From Silene latifolia (lineage: Eukaryota; Streptophyta; Magnoliopsida; Caryophyllales; Caryophyllaceae), in assembly GCF_048544455.1 (NCBI RefSeq), contig NC_133536.1, forward strand, positions 24,926,152 through 24,990,151: a stretch of DNA of 64,000 nucleotides, given 5' to 3'. Within the stretch, counting starts at the first letter, position 1. Each line of letters starts with the position of its first letter. Below are positions 46,198 to 57,076 of the stretch, piece by piece. The translations under genes and the position numbers were made by a program. Under the pieces are notes generated by a model, which was not told the origin of the DNA, searched no databases, and saw nothing but the letters and a program-made list of their open reading frames with translations.

Positions 46198-48591
46198 CTA
46201 CTGTTGGTCGCCCTCCAGCTCTGCAACCCTCGCCGCAATAGCAGCAATCTTGGCGTCTCGAACCTCGAGCTCCCTCAACAAGCGAGCCGTCTCCTCCCGA
46301 GACTGGGCCAACTCTCGCTCCAGCTCGCGGTCCCCCTACAAAACAAACAAATTGGCTCATGTCAATCGTTTCAAGAAAAGTCGGAAAATCAAATTCAAAA
46401 ATGAAATAGACACAAGGTTCATACCTGACGACCTCGACCGCCGACAAGTGCCTCGACGGCAGTAGCTCGCAGCCGGTTGGCCACCCTCCATAACGCCACG
46501 AACCGAGACGGCGCGACCTGCATTTTCAAAAAGAAGTCCTCAATAATTGAACAAACTCAATCGAATGTGTTCTTACACAAAAGAAAAAAGTTATGCAAAA
46601 TTAGAGGTTTACCCTCCGAATCAGATGCTGCCAGTCGTCCAGGCCAGCATCCGTCACAGCTACGTCAAAGTCACGCAGCTCGGAGAACGTCGTCCTCCCA
46701 CTAGCGTCAGTGTACTCGAGGGTCACGGGGTACTCTGGAGGCTCGATGCCCGCCGCCTCGACCTCCTACAAAATCAAATGTTTCTCGTTAAATCGGTGAT
46801 CTTTCATCGTGATTTCAAAATCAAGTAAAGAAGAAGAGTAAAGATACTCACCACTACCGGCCAGTACGCCAACCTCCCGTAGAGGAACGCCGAGTAGTCC
46901 TTGCCAGGAAGAAGGAGGGCGTCGCCACTAACGCCAGCCAAGTCCGCCTCCCTCTCTGCCTCAGAAGGCTCCCGGAACATCGTCCTGGGAGGGTCGACGG
47001 GAACCGTCAACACGTCCCGATAGCACTGACGAGCCAAGCGCTCGCCCAAGTACCACACAGGACCCATCGACGTCCTCAGCAGCAGCCGGCTCGAGCTCCT
47101 AGGTCGAAGGACCTCAGCCACAAAAGGAGGCGCGTCAGCGTACTCCGCCCAAGGCCTGGGCACCCACTGGGACAAGATAAACAAAGGAATCATTCTTATG
47201 ATCAACTTAAAAGCAATATAGAGGCAAATGAATGTGAGATGCTTACGCTGTCCAGCTGAAGAGCGTTCACGTCCCGCCAGTAGACGCCGTGAGAAGAGCG
47301 CTTGCTCTTCGTCCTACACATGACTCAATCCCTCACCACGGGATAGGCCCTCTCCAACGGCTCCGTCCTCTTGGGCGTGAGGCCCGGGAAGTAGGAGTAC
47401 ACCCACGCCTGCAAAGCAAGATAGTTAATGACGATCTTTCGTGATTTGATAAAGAAAGGAATTGATTTTGGTCTAAATGAAGGTTCATACCTCCAACAAG
47501 AAAGTCCAGAGTCGACGGCGCCGAGAAGTCCCCTTCTCCATCAACTCCCGACGAACCATGGCCCTCATGAAGCGGATGAGGACCGCAAAACCACCAAAGG
47601 ACCCGGTCCCAACGCCCTAGGGAGCTAAGGTCGAAAGGAAGGGAAGAAGCTTCGTCGACACCTCTCACCCTTGTCTCCGAGGTAAATCGAAGACAGAAAC
47701 CACCAGAGCCACAAACGGGCCCTCTGCTCAGCTGTACAGGGAGGAGGAGCCGTCTCCCTCCCGTCAATCGTCACCAGCGCTGGAATCTTTCCCGCAAAGT
47801 AGTCTTGAACGTAAGAGCTGGGCACCAAACCCGGCACTGTGACAGCCTTCGGCAACAAGTTCCACCCGATCAACCTCCTAGCCTCGGCCGAGTCCGCCCT
47901 CATGGCAGTCTCCGGCCACTCCACAACCTCAGTCCCGCACGGCAGACCAGAAATCATGCCGTAGTCCTCCAGAGTGACTCCCACCTCACCAGAAGGCATG
48001 TGAAACGTGGAAGTCGTATCCCAGAATCGGTCCAAGAAAGCGCGGACCAGGCTAAGGTTAGCCCGCAGCTTCCTCTTCGCGATATCCCTCCAGGCCTGTA
48101 CCAAAGAGTCGAACGCTCCGCGCTCGATCATGGCACGCTCCTCCGCCGACAGCCGCTCGTAGCACTCCATCGCTGTCGTGTAGCCCGAAAACGACCTGAT
48201 ATTCCCGGCCTCCTATTATGATTTGAAACAAAAGCTATCTTTAGTTTTGATGGAAAATTGAAAAAGATGTGAACAAATGAATGAAAAGATGAGTGATGAG
48301 TGGTGAATTCTTATTTACCAAGCTCTTCACCGTCCTGTAGGACAGGTGACTCTCTGCAGCCCACAGCAAGTGCCTACTCTCCCAGGTCTCAGCCCACGCA
48401 GGAGCTCCTCTAAGCTGACGACCTCCTCGTCCGACGTTGGCCCTCCTCGGGGCCTCTTCCTCCTCAACAGCCTCCTCCTCGCGGACCTCGTCCCCAGCAG
48501 CCATCACCGCAGCGGTGAAGGCCTGCTCTAAAGCCTCCTCAACAGTAGTAACGTCTATCTCCATGGTAGTCCTCCCAGAAGTAGAAGCCAC
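46198..48591 (-). pseudogene. Antisense plant mobile domain (PMD) gene in insertion C, decayed
   Basis: On the minus strand the ATG at 48591 (MASTSGRTT) starts an acidic N-terminus. Exon 1 ends with a GT donor near 48318, and exon 2 starts near 48211 after an AG acceptor. The PMD is clear: LVRAFLDRFWDTTSTFHMPSG, VTLEDYGMISGLPCG, RLWLWWFLSSIYL, and RFMRAMVRRELMEKG, then YSYFPGLTPKRTEPL in the next exon (about 47400-47330). Further exon-like pieces are at about 47200-46850, 46770-46620, 46530-46430 and 46340-46198, the last coiled-coil-like (ELERELAQSREETARLLREL) with a TAG at 46198. Frame breaks lie near 47640 and 47590. PMD proteins (MAIN/MAIL type) act in silencing and genome stability in plants and are known in Gypsy elements. 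Confidence 0.8.
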
Positions 48592-49349
48592 GTCACCTGC
48601 AACGTTAAAGCAAATTTAGGCCGCGTCACGTGACGACGAGCCTTGGTTAAAGGATTTTCAAGTCTCCGAAAGACCTGAAGTTGCTCTTATCACGCCATAT
48701 TTGGCCATATTCTCACCAACCCGATCACTCATGTGATAATTTGGGTCAAGTCGAGTCTAATTCGAAGCCTAGTCTCGGGTTCAAGTCGAAATTTCGGCAG
48801 CATTTCGTTATAACGACGATTATGCCCTAGAAAAGTGTCCTGAAAAAGCTGTCGCAAACCAAAATTCCGAGATGGTAGGAAGTTTACCCATCATCCCAGG
48901 ATTCCAAATATCAAGTTTCATCACAAATGGGCAATCCTAAGGCTATTTTCGAAGCAATTTACGGTTTAGCTGTGAAACCGTCTCAAACTTCATTCAAAAG
49001 GCTCAAAACTCAACGAAAATTCGAGATAAATACATGGTTATGTTCCTTATGCTACCAACTATCCATTTCTAATCTCAATTTGACAAGGCAAATGTATTTG
49101 GGGGAAGCCCCAAATTTTCGATCAATTGGGTCATAAACCCTAATTTTTTCAGTTCAAAATTGAGCTAATACCGAAGATTAAGGCAAAAATGAGACACATA
49201 CTTCGATTAGGCATGATCAATGCAAGCTTTTGGATCAAACCTTGGCAGAAATGGTGATGATTTGAGAGAGAAATGTGTGAATTATGTTTCGAACAAATGA
49301 TTCTAAACTCCTCTGATTATCGCGTTTTTACGCAGAAATAACACTTTGG

Positions 49350-49411
49350 GGAACAAACGCAGCAGGCGCTGCGCCTCTTCCAAGAGACGCAGCTCTTGCT
49401 GCGCCTCTTCC
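49350..49411. repeat. CGCAG/CTGCG unit upstream of the PMD gene
   Basis: A two-half-unit copy (GGAACAAACGCAGCAGGCGC then ACGCAGCTCTTGCTGCGCC), about 760 bases upstream of the PMD ATG on the non-coding strand. A lone TGCGCCTCTTCC word follows at about 49479. Confidence 0.85.
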
Positions 49412-49719
49412 TTGTGTTCCCTCCATACGAATTTTCAAAAGTTCGTTATAAGTTCGTTATTTATGGGCCCATCTTTGGTGCGCCTCTTCCCCGATGCTAT
49501 TTTATCCTTTTAGTCCGTTTGACGATTTTCTTTCGTTTAGGCCCGCATCTTCCAAGCCAGCAGCAGACTATTGCATATTATTTACTTCTTACAAAACCTT
49601 TGCTTGTCGCAACGAGCATATATTCCTTTACAGGTGTTTTGACACGCCTTCATTATGTTTCCCAACGAGAGTAAGCGGATATACTTTCCCTCTCAAGACA
49701 AGGAGATTAACATCTACCT

Positions 49720-49855
49720 AAGCAGATTTCTTCTCAGCAGTTCCCGCCTGTGTCCTGCTACTCGCAATTATTTCTCGAAGACTACCCAAGCAGATTTCTT
49801 CTCCGCAGTTCCCGCCTGTGTCCTGCTACTCGCAATTATTTCTCGAAGACTACCC
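49720..49855 (+). repeat. 68-bp tandem duplication
   Basis: Two copies of a 68-base unit beginning AAGCAGATTTCTTCTC, with about one difference between them. A partial third start follows. Non-coding, in the 3' region of the Tat element. Confidence 0.9.
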
Positions 49856-49859
49856 AAGC

Positions 49860-50060
49860 AGCCTTCCTCCCTTCAGATAATCCTTCAGGATAATCCTTTT
49901 AGTAACCTTCAGTTAAGTCCCCTTTCCAGTCCTTCAGAGAGTTGCCCTTCAGCCTTCCCTTTGGAGATAGCCTTCAGGAGTATTAAGAAGTTTCTTCAGA
50001 ATCCCTGTGACCCCTAATGCCTTCAGACACCAAGTTATCTTACGACCAAAGAGTTTTGCC
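49860..50060 (+). repeat. CCTTCAG-rich stretch
   Basis: About eight copies of CCTTCAG or CTTCAG at irregular spacing, just before the region leading to the polypurine tract. No domain or clear secondary structure. Confidence 0.7.
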
Positions 50061-50326
50061 GAAGCGTCTTCAGTCCCGTTTCACCCAGGGGTATCTCAGG
50101 TATGGTCTCTTCTTATGGCTGGCGAGCTTCCTTACGTAGTCTAATGGACTTTAAACGACCCTCCCCGATAGTCGACAGACTATAAAATGTTCCCGACGAT
50201 AGGTCCTTGGCTCAGACCCCTTGAGCAGCTTCGCGTCGCCATAGTCGTCAGGTTGTAATCTTCGATTGACCTGATGGCTATACTTTGACTTTCGCCTTGT
50301 CCAAGCCTCAGTCAAAGTGGGGGCTC

Positions 50327-52744
50327 TGTAGACACCTCATTTCTGCACCTCTCGCAAACCACCCGGTGATGATTGGGCCGCATGTTTGCTACGCGGAACG
50401 ATTTGTGACAGTTCGTAAGTTTATCGTCAAGTGATCGCTCAAACATTAATGTCTACCTCTTAGTTGTCATCTACGTGCCGATATGGTCGTTTTGACAGTA
50501 ATTAGAGTACATTTGGAGTCCGGGCCTAAAAACCGTCTTCATTTTCTGATAACCGTTAAATCCCGAGTCAGAATGTTCTGGAATGTTCCGGATATTTCTA
50601 TTCCATATTCCACAAATATTTATCCTTTGGTAAACAATTTCCCGTAATATTCACATAAAATATTAAGGAAAACCAAATTATTCCGTCCTACCATAACCTA
50701 AACACGGAAATCTTTCTTCCGCAGGAGGAAACCCCTTGGGAACAGATGCGGCCCAGTCTGCGCCTCTTCCAAGAGACGCAATGGTCTTTGCGCGCCTCTT
50801 CCCAGTCCTATTCTGCGTGTTTTTCGTATCTTTTTCATATCTTTCCGAGATTCACTTCCAAAGAGTCTCCGAAACCCTAATTCCTTCACGTGATTAGTAT
50901 AAATAGGAGCTTTCGTTCCTCATATTTCTCACGCGAGTGTCCGCCCTTCTCTTCTCCCTTTGCATTCTAGACCTTTGTTCTTACTTTTTGGCACCTACGT
51001 GCTTGAACATTCGACCACGTAAGCTCGGATCCTTCCGGGTACCAGCCTCGTTTGCATGACCGACCAATTTGACCAACTCCACATCAATCAACTTAATTAA
51101 TCTAATCGTTTTCCTCTTACGAGGGCACTTTCTTTACATTCGCGTCGAGCATCACTAATCGATATCTTAGTCCTTCTCGTTTCGTCAAACATGTAAGTCT
51201 GAGGGTGTAAATCTCTCTTTTATTTATTGTATTTTACCTTTTTGTATCATCAATTGTAAGGTTTATGTCGAAAATATCATTAAAACCGATTTCTAAAACC
51301 CTTTGTTAAAACCTTTTTTACGGATTTCCAGTAGACAGACGTCGAGAAAGGACGCAAAGAATCGCTGCGCCTCTTGAAGGAGCGCAGTTCTGCTGCGCCT
51401 CTTCGTGAGGCCGCCGCAGCCTCCTGCTTCCTTTCTTCTTCCTTCGTCCTCTGTAATTCGTTCAAGTTTTTATTTGTTTTCGTTCGTTCTTTAATTCTTT
51501 GACATGATAGCGTATTAACCTCACATGTATATTATTGTTCATCATTAACATGTTTTATCCACTATAAATCCGACTTAAATCCCTTATAATCTCATATTTG
51601 CGGGTTTTCGTCATAAAACTCAATCCGGGTTGTAGGAATTCGATTTGTTCATATTGAGTTTCTGGAATTCGATCTTTGATATATTTTCATCTGTCTTTTG
51701 TCATATTCATCGCATGTTCATCATTAATTTGTCATTAATCCATCATGTTTAGTCTATTTCATTCACCTATGTCACTAATCAATCATTTGTTCATGTAATT
51801 AATTAGTAATATTCCGTCTCATCCATGTTTTACTGCTTTTATGACCCATCAATCACATGTAATTAACCTGATAATCACTTCCATCCGAGTAAATAATATT
51901 AATCGACCTTTAAATTTACCAGCGAGTATTAACAACACGCATATCCGGCTTCACAGCCAGAATTCAGGTCAGGAACAGACGCAGCAACTGCTGCGCCTAT
52001 TCCAAAGGACGCAGTTCTGCTGCGCCTGTTCCGGGTTGAATTATGTCCCTGAACTCCGTTGTTGCTTGACCTTAGTTTAATTAGCTTATGTATAATCTAC
52101 TATTATCCGTATTATCACCTTTCTGATATGTTCGTTAATTTATTCCTTTATTCTTTTTCTCAAATCATCCGTTTTAAAGGTATTTTCGACATAAATCGCC
52201 TATCCCATTGTAATTATTGTAATCTTCTCTCGTTGTATTATTTATCGCATTTGTATGATTCATTTGTATGTTTTCATATGTAATTGAACTTAAATCCTAC
52301 TTCGACACAATTGTATGCTAACTACGTGTTAACCGACTTAGTCTAGTCTTCACATGCTAGGATTAAAACTTGGATGTTGCATTGCATGCATATAAACCGA
52401 CAACATATTGAGTATAGATAACTTCCCTAATCATTAGTAGAGGCCGCTATCGAGGCGGGCGGGATTAGGTGTTCGATCAAAAGAGCTTCCTAATACGTAT
52501 CCTCACCCCTTACTCCAGATCTCCGTGAACACCCGTGTTCATTGGCATCCACGAGAGTCATTCTAGACATAGAATGCTATGGGTAACGATTGCTTAGTGT
52601 TCATGTCTCTACTTTGTGTCTTGACATGGCACGAGGTATTCGAACGGTTCCAATTTCCCATAAAAATTTGTGGTGACTCCAACAAAAATGCAAACGCTTG
52701 TTCTCCTCTCTCCCAAGCGCCCCCGTGGGCCCCCGCTGTCCACA
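50327..52744 (+). repeat. Insertion C 3' LTR
   Basis: 2418 bp, partner of 33300-35717, with TATA box at 50898-50905. Its units 1 (50739-50803) and 2 (51350-51404) are strongly altered relative to the 5' LTR, while unit 3 (51971-52032) is unchanged. The target duplication CATAA follows. Confidence 0.95.
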
Positions 52745-53925
52745 CATAAGGCTGCTGCTGGTGTGGAGGAGGTGTAGGATTGAGCACATTTTGACTAGTC
52801 CATCTCAAATTGGGATAGACTGCCCCTTGGTTGTTGTAATAGGAACCCCCTCCTTGCTTATATTGCTGAAACGCAAGGACTTGTTCCTTCTCCACAAGAC
52901 AGCCAACAGCAGTGTGGCCATCATTACTCCCACATCTCTCACATGAACGGTCTCTCCTCTAGTAAGAACATGGACCGTCTGAGGCTCCCTAGCAGCTTGT
53001 AACTCCAACTTGTCAAATCTAGCATTCATGGCTTCCAGCTGAGCCACAACATGCTTATCAACTGCATGAACTGTTCTTATACTATCCCTCGGGTTACTAT
53101 ACTCAGCACTATGGTTCGCCATCTCTTCAATAAGGGATCATCCCTTATCATCATCAGTTTTCTCCTGGAATCTCCCACTAGATGCCGCATCAAGTATGGC
53201 TCTGTGGTCATCATACAGCCCATTGTAGAACTGATTAGCTAGAAACCATGGGTCAAAACCATGGTGAGGAATAGACCTCACCAACTTCTTGAATCGTGAC
53301 CACGCCTCATAAAAAGTCTTAGTGGGAGCATGCTTGAAACTGGTAATCTTGGCCCTCAGCAAATTGGTGCGCTGTGGAGGGAAATATCTCTTGTAAAAGG
53401 CAAGAGCAAGAGACTCCCAATCTGTAACTCCTGCAGCTGCGGTCTAAGTTAGTCAGCCACTCCCTGGCTGAATCGGCCAAAGAGAAAGGAAATAAAACCT
53501 CCTTAATCTTATCTTGAGTTACCCCCTTAGTGGCGGGGATAGTAGAACAGTAGTCTGTAAAGACCTCCATGTGCTTCCTCGGGTCTTCACCAGCCACACC
53601 TCTATAGATATTTCTCTCCACAGATATTTCTCTCCACCAGATTGTAAGAAGGACGGATGTCGAATGTATTCCCATCCTCAGTCTGGAGATTGAAACCTTT
53701 TGGAATAGAGGATGCTTTAGGCACCAAATGACTGGAAAGCTTTGGCATCTTTACTGTAGAAATTGGACTGTCTTCGAAAAGAGAGTGATGTAGCTCTGGC
53801 TCGAAAGTACTCAAGTCTTCCTTTCGTGATTTTCTCTGCAGATGGAGTCTATGCCTAAATAATCTCTCTGGTTTTGAATCAGCTGAAACTAACTCAAACC
53901 TGTCTGACCTGGGCATAAACAACAC
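52745..53925 (-). pseudogene. Insertion B gag, N-terminal part
   Basis: This is the upstream half of the gag, cut by insertion C. Pieces in several frames are readable. A start region is at 53925 (MLFMPRSDRFELVS). The retrotransposon gag domain has GEDPRKHMEVFTDYCST, KEVLFPFSLADSAREWL, then FYEAWSRFKKLVRSIPHHGF, FYNGLYDDHRAILDAASSG and QLEAMNARFDKLELQ. Frameshifts near 53610, 53450 and 53130. The pattern fits Athila-type gag. The continuation is at 31501-33299. Confidence 0.82.
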
Positions 53926-54016
53926 TGAAAGAAAATGAATAAGAACTGCCTCAAGGAATAAAAATTCCCTGAGACGGATAAAATAAACGAAACAAAAACA
54001 GATAGGGCAATTGCCT

Positions 54017-54033
54017 CCCCGGCAACGGCGCCA
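54017..54033 (-). other. Insertion B primer binding site (tRNA-Asp)
   Basis: The minus strand reads TGGCGCCGTTGCCGGGG, complementary to the 3' end of plant tRNA-Asp(GUC), five bases inside the 5' LTR (54039-55535). This primer choice is the norm for Athila elements. Confidence 0.88.
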
Positions 54034-54038
54034 AAATT

Positions 54039-55535
54039 TGACACGTCTGTCGTGTACCTGTCAAAAATAAACTAACTAAACTAACTATATAGCTAGGGAA
54101 GTCAGGTCGATCTCCTCAGGGAGGCAAGATATCTGTAGAAGTCCGTCTATTTGGTCACAAATGGGGGGAGGGGGGGTTGTTTGAATTGTTTTCTAAACTA
54201 CGAAGTATAAAGGGAAAGAGAAATAAAGGCAAGAGCAGTAAAGGCAAGAAATACGTTTAAACTCTCAGATAGAGAGGGACATGTCGGGAATTCGGTTCAC
54301 TACGGTAGTCCAGTGACTCAGCTGTAAATGACTCAGACGAATTTATGTAAGACGGATGTGGAAAGGTCCTTTCGGTCCACTTTCTATCCTAAAATACCAC
54401 TAACTTAATTTTCATTCTCGTCAGGGTAGTCTACTGTTCATAGCAGGCATATTTAGTCCAATCTTTCGATCTAGGATTAATTTTAGCCAGATTAAAGAAA
54501 TAACTCAGAAGCGTGCACTCAACTAAGTCGATAAATACAATTAAATTGCTATGGTGACATAGTCTCACAATCAATTCATCTATTTCATTTACTACATCGT
54601 CACATTCCTACCGCAGATCCCCTAATCCCAACATGATAAGGGTTTAGCTACTCATATTGCTAATTAAACTATCAAAACTAACAGCAGACAAAATTCCAGC
54701 ATTCAACATATTAAAACTATAATAAAATTGCATAAAGAATAAATTAGCGCAAAGGAAATAATGAAGCAAACGAATGATTAAAGCAACAACAATCAATTAT
54801 TATTAAGAGAAGAGAAGAAGATTACAATCGTGCGAATCCGGCATAAAGAACAATCGAATCCGAGCAATATAAACCCAAAGAACAAGGTTACAGTGAAGAA
54901 GAGTGTTTAACGCAGTAAAGTTTGATAAAAGCTAAGTAGTGAATAAATCTGATAAGAATCGAATGCCTAATAACCTAGTTAACGTAGGTTTAAATAGGAA
55001 AATAACTAAGTTTTGCGAAATAAAACAATACACGGGCTGATTAAAGCCCATAGCAGCGAAAACCACTCGATCGAGTGGAATAAAACCACTCGATCAAGCA
55101 AAACCTTATCATAATCTACTCGATCGAGTAGATAGTTACTCGATCGAGTAACTCTTCTTTTTGCAACTTAAGGATCGAGTAGATAACTGCTCGATCGACT
55201 GACAGGGGACGTAAAAACCACTCGATCGAGTGGTAAAACTGCTCGATCTAGTCCTTTGTCTTCAAATCAGCTCAAGTCCGCGCCCGATTGCCTCGTAATC
55301 CGTGCCATCACGCTTCCCAATGCAGTATCTCACTCAGGAAAATCCCGTCTCCTCTAAATGCATGCAAAAAGGACGAAAAAGGGTACGATTCCACTACTTT
55401 CGCGTTCATTTCTACAAAATGGACAAAACGAACCAAAGTAGCCAATTCGGGGCAAAATACTATAAAAACAGTATGAAAATGCATAGAAATACGTGCTGAA
55501 ATAGGCTAAAAAGACTATACAAAATGCACGTATCA
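54039..55535 (-). repeat. Insertion B 5' LTR
   Basis: 1497 bp, partner of 24975-26466 with few differences. It carries the second copy of the TCGATCGA cluster (55068-55255). Confidence 0.95.
55068..55255. repeat. TCGATCGA palindrome cluster (5' LTR of B)
   Basis: Five exact TCGATCGA copies. Two sites intact in the partner LTR are broken here (CTCGATCAAG and CTCGATCTAG), while one broken there is intact here. Confidence 0.92.
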
Positions 55536-57076
55536 GAGGTTCTTATAAAGGTAGTTGTCAATTCACTCCCTACCTATGTTATGAGCATTTTTAAATTTTC
55601 CGTTAATTTCTGTGACGAGCTTAGATCATTAATTTCTTGCTTCTGGTAGGGGCATGAAGAGGGGAAGAAGGGCATAAGTTGGGTGGCGTGGCAAAGTTTG
55701 TGTAAACCGAAGGGTCTTGGGGGAATGGGGTTTCGTGACTTCCATTTGTTTAATGTCGCTCTTATAGGGAAACAGATTTGGCGATTGCTCACAGCTACTG
55801 ACTGTCTTTTTACGGGGGATAATGCGTGCTAAATATTTCCCCAATGGCGATGTGATGACGGCTTCGATGGGCAGCTCCTCAAGTTACACTTGGAGAGGAA
55901 TGGTCGAAGCTAGGGAGGCGCTAATGACGGGTTGGAGGCGACGGATAGGGAATGGGCTAACAACACGGGTTTGGCTAGATGCGTGGTTGCCAGAGACACA
56001 AACTGGGCGTGTGATAACACCATGGGTTCAAGGGTTCGAGCCTTCGAGGAGATGCGGGTAGCTGAGCTTCTGGAGGGAGATGGGACAGGTTGGAATCGTG
56101 AGTTACTCTCACAAGTGCTACTGCCTATTGATAGAGACCGTATCATCAATATTCGGGTTAGCCCAAATAGACCGTGCGATGTTTGGTATTGGGTTGCGGA
56201 AAAAGATGGTCTGTATTCGGTAAGATCGGCTTATCGAAGGCTGGCGGGGGAAAAAGAGGCAGTGGAGGTGGGAGGCGTTTCTGATTGGGAGAAGGAAAAA
56301 TGTTATGGAATCGGCTTTGGAAAATCCCGGTTTGGCCCCGAGTGAAGCTCTTTTTTTGGCAGGTGTGCAGCGAGGCGTTAGCGACAAGAGCAAACATAGC
56401 GGCGCGCATACGAGGTGAGTGTTCTTTTTGTTCTCTTTGTAATTCTTATATTGAGTCGGCTTTGCATTTGTTTCGTGACTGTGCGGTTGCTAAGAGGGTT
56501 TGGGAGGGGTTGGGCTTGGAGGAGGAAGAAGAGGAATTGGTCGGAGGGGTGCGGGACTGGCTGGAGGCCAAATGGAAGGAGCTTGGGTGTCGTGAGCATT
56601 CTATCTTTATGGTAGGTTGCTGGGCTTTATGGGAACATAGGAATAAGGTGGTATTTGACGCAAAGGAGGTGGATCCATGGGGGGTTATTCGAAGGGTGGA
56701 GGATGTGATGGGGGAGATTGAAGGGGGAGGGTTTATAAGGAAAAAAGGAGGTGCGAGGGAGGGTGGAATTGACGGGAGGAGGGAGCAGCGAGGATGGGTG
56801 GTTCCTCAAGCGGGGTACGTGAAGGTGAATGTGGATGCGGGAATTAAAGAGGATGCGGGAGTGAGTGTGGGAGTTGTTTGTCGGGATGAGTGGGGGAAGG
56901 TGCTTTGGGGAATGTCTTCGGTCGTGGAGCAAGTTGGGAAACCACAGATGGCGGAAGCAGTCGCGGTCTATGAAAGAGTTCGAGAAGCGGTGCGGAGAAA
57001 TCATACCCATGTGGTCGTGGAGAGCGATTGCTTATCGGTCGTCGAGGCACTCAAGAAGGAGATCCCAGGAAGGAGT
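55536..57076 (+). pseudogene. LINE ORF2, part 3: zf-RVT and RNase H start
   Basis: Resumes exactly after insertion B. Pieces: [44 protein letters not shown], then the zf-RVT domain (WNRLWKIPVWPRVKLFFWQ, CSFCSLCN, H...C, about 56300-56510). An RNase H of the RVT_3 type follows from about 56815 (KVNVDAG with catalytic D, AEA with E, ESDCLSVV with D). A nonsense codon is near 55648. Frame changes occur at 55800-55930 and near 56340. Insertion D cuts RNase H at 57077. Confidence 0.9.

Larger units (their letters stand above)
48592..50326. other. Insertion C region upstream of PMD gene and before 3' LTR
   Basis: Non-coding. It contains a CGCAG/CTGCG unit (49350-49411), a 68-bp tandem duplication (49720-49855), a CCTTCAG-rich stretch (49860-50060) and the purine tract next to the LTR. 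No promoter could be fixed for the PMD gene. Confidence 0.65.
33300..52744 (+). mobile_element. Insertion C: Tat-lineage Gypsy retrotransposon, 19.4 kb, with antisense genes
   Basis: Two LTRs of 2418 bp each (33300-35717 and 50327-52744) begin TGTAGACACC and end TGTCCACA. CATAA flanks the element (33295-33299 and 52745-52749). Gag-protease, reverse transcriptase, two RNase H regions and integrase are on +. Two decayed genes (DUF7745 and PMD) are on - between integrase and 3' LTR. Dual RNase H and extra ORFs after integrase are known traits of the Tat clade. A purine tract (AAAGTGGGGGCTC, 50314-50326) abuts the 3' LTR. Pol has several breaks. Confidence 0.95.
24975..55535 (-). mobile_element. 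Insertion B: Athila-like Gypsy element without reverse transcriptase or integrase
   Basis: LTRs at 24975-26466 and 54039-55535 have TG...CA ends. The element is flanked by GAGGT (24970-24974 and 55536-55540). On the minus strand it runs tRNA-Asp primer site, gag, Athila-type protease, a long non-coding stretch, an ATHILA-ORF1-like protein, purine tract and 3' LTR. Insertion C (33300-52744) sits in its gag; without C, B is about 11.1 kb. No reverse transcriptase, RNase H or integrase motif is present between protease and 3' LTR. It therefore depends, or depended, on enzymes from another element. Confidence 0.93.

Noticed and set aside
54017..54033. Fragment of a tRNA-Asp gene
   Set aside because: Only the 3' 17 bases are present, at the exact place of a primer binding site next to an LTR.
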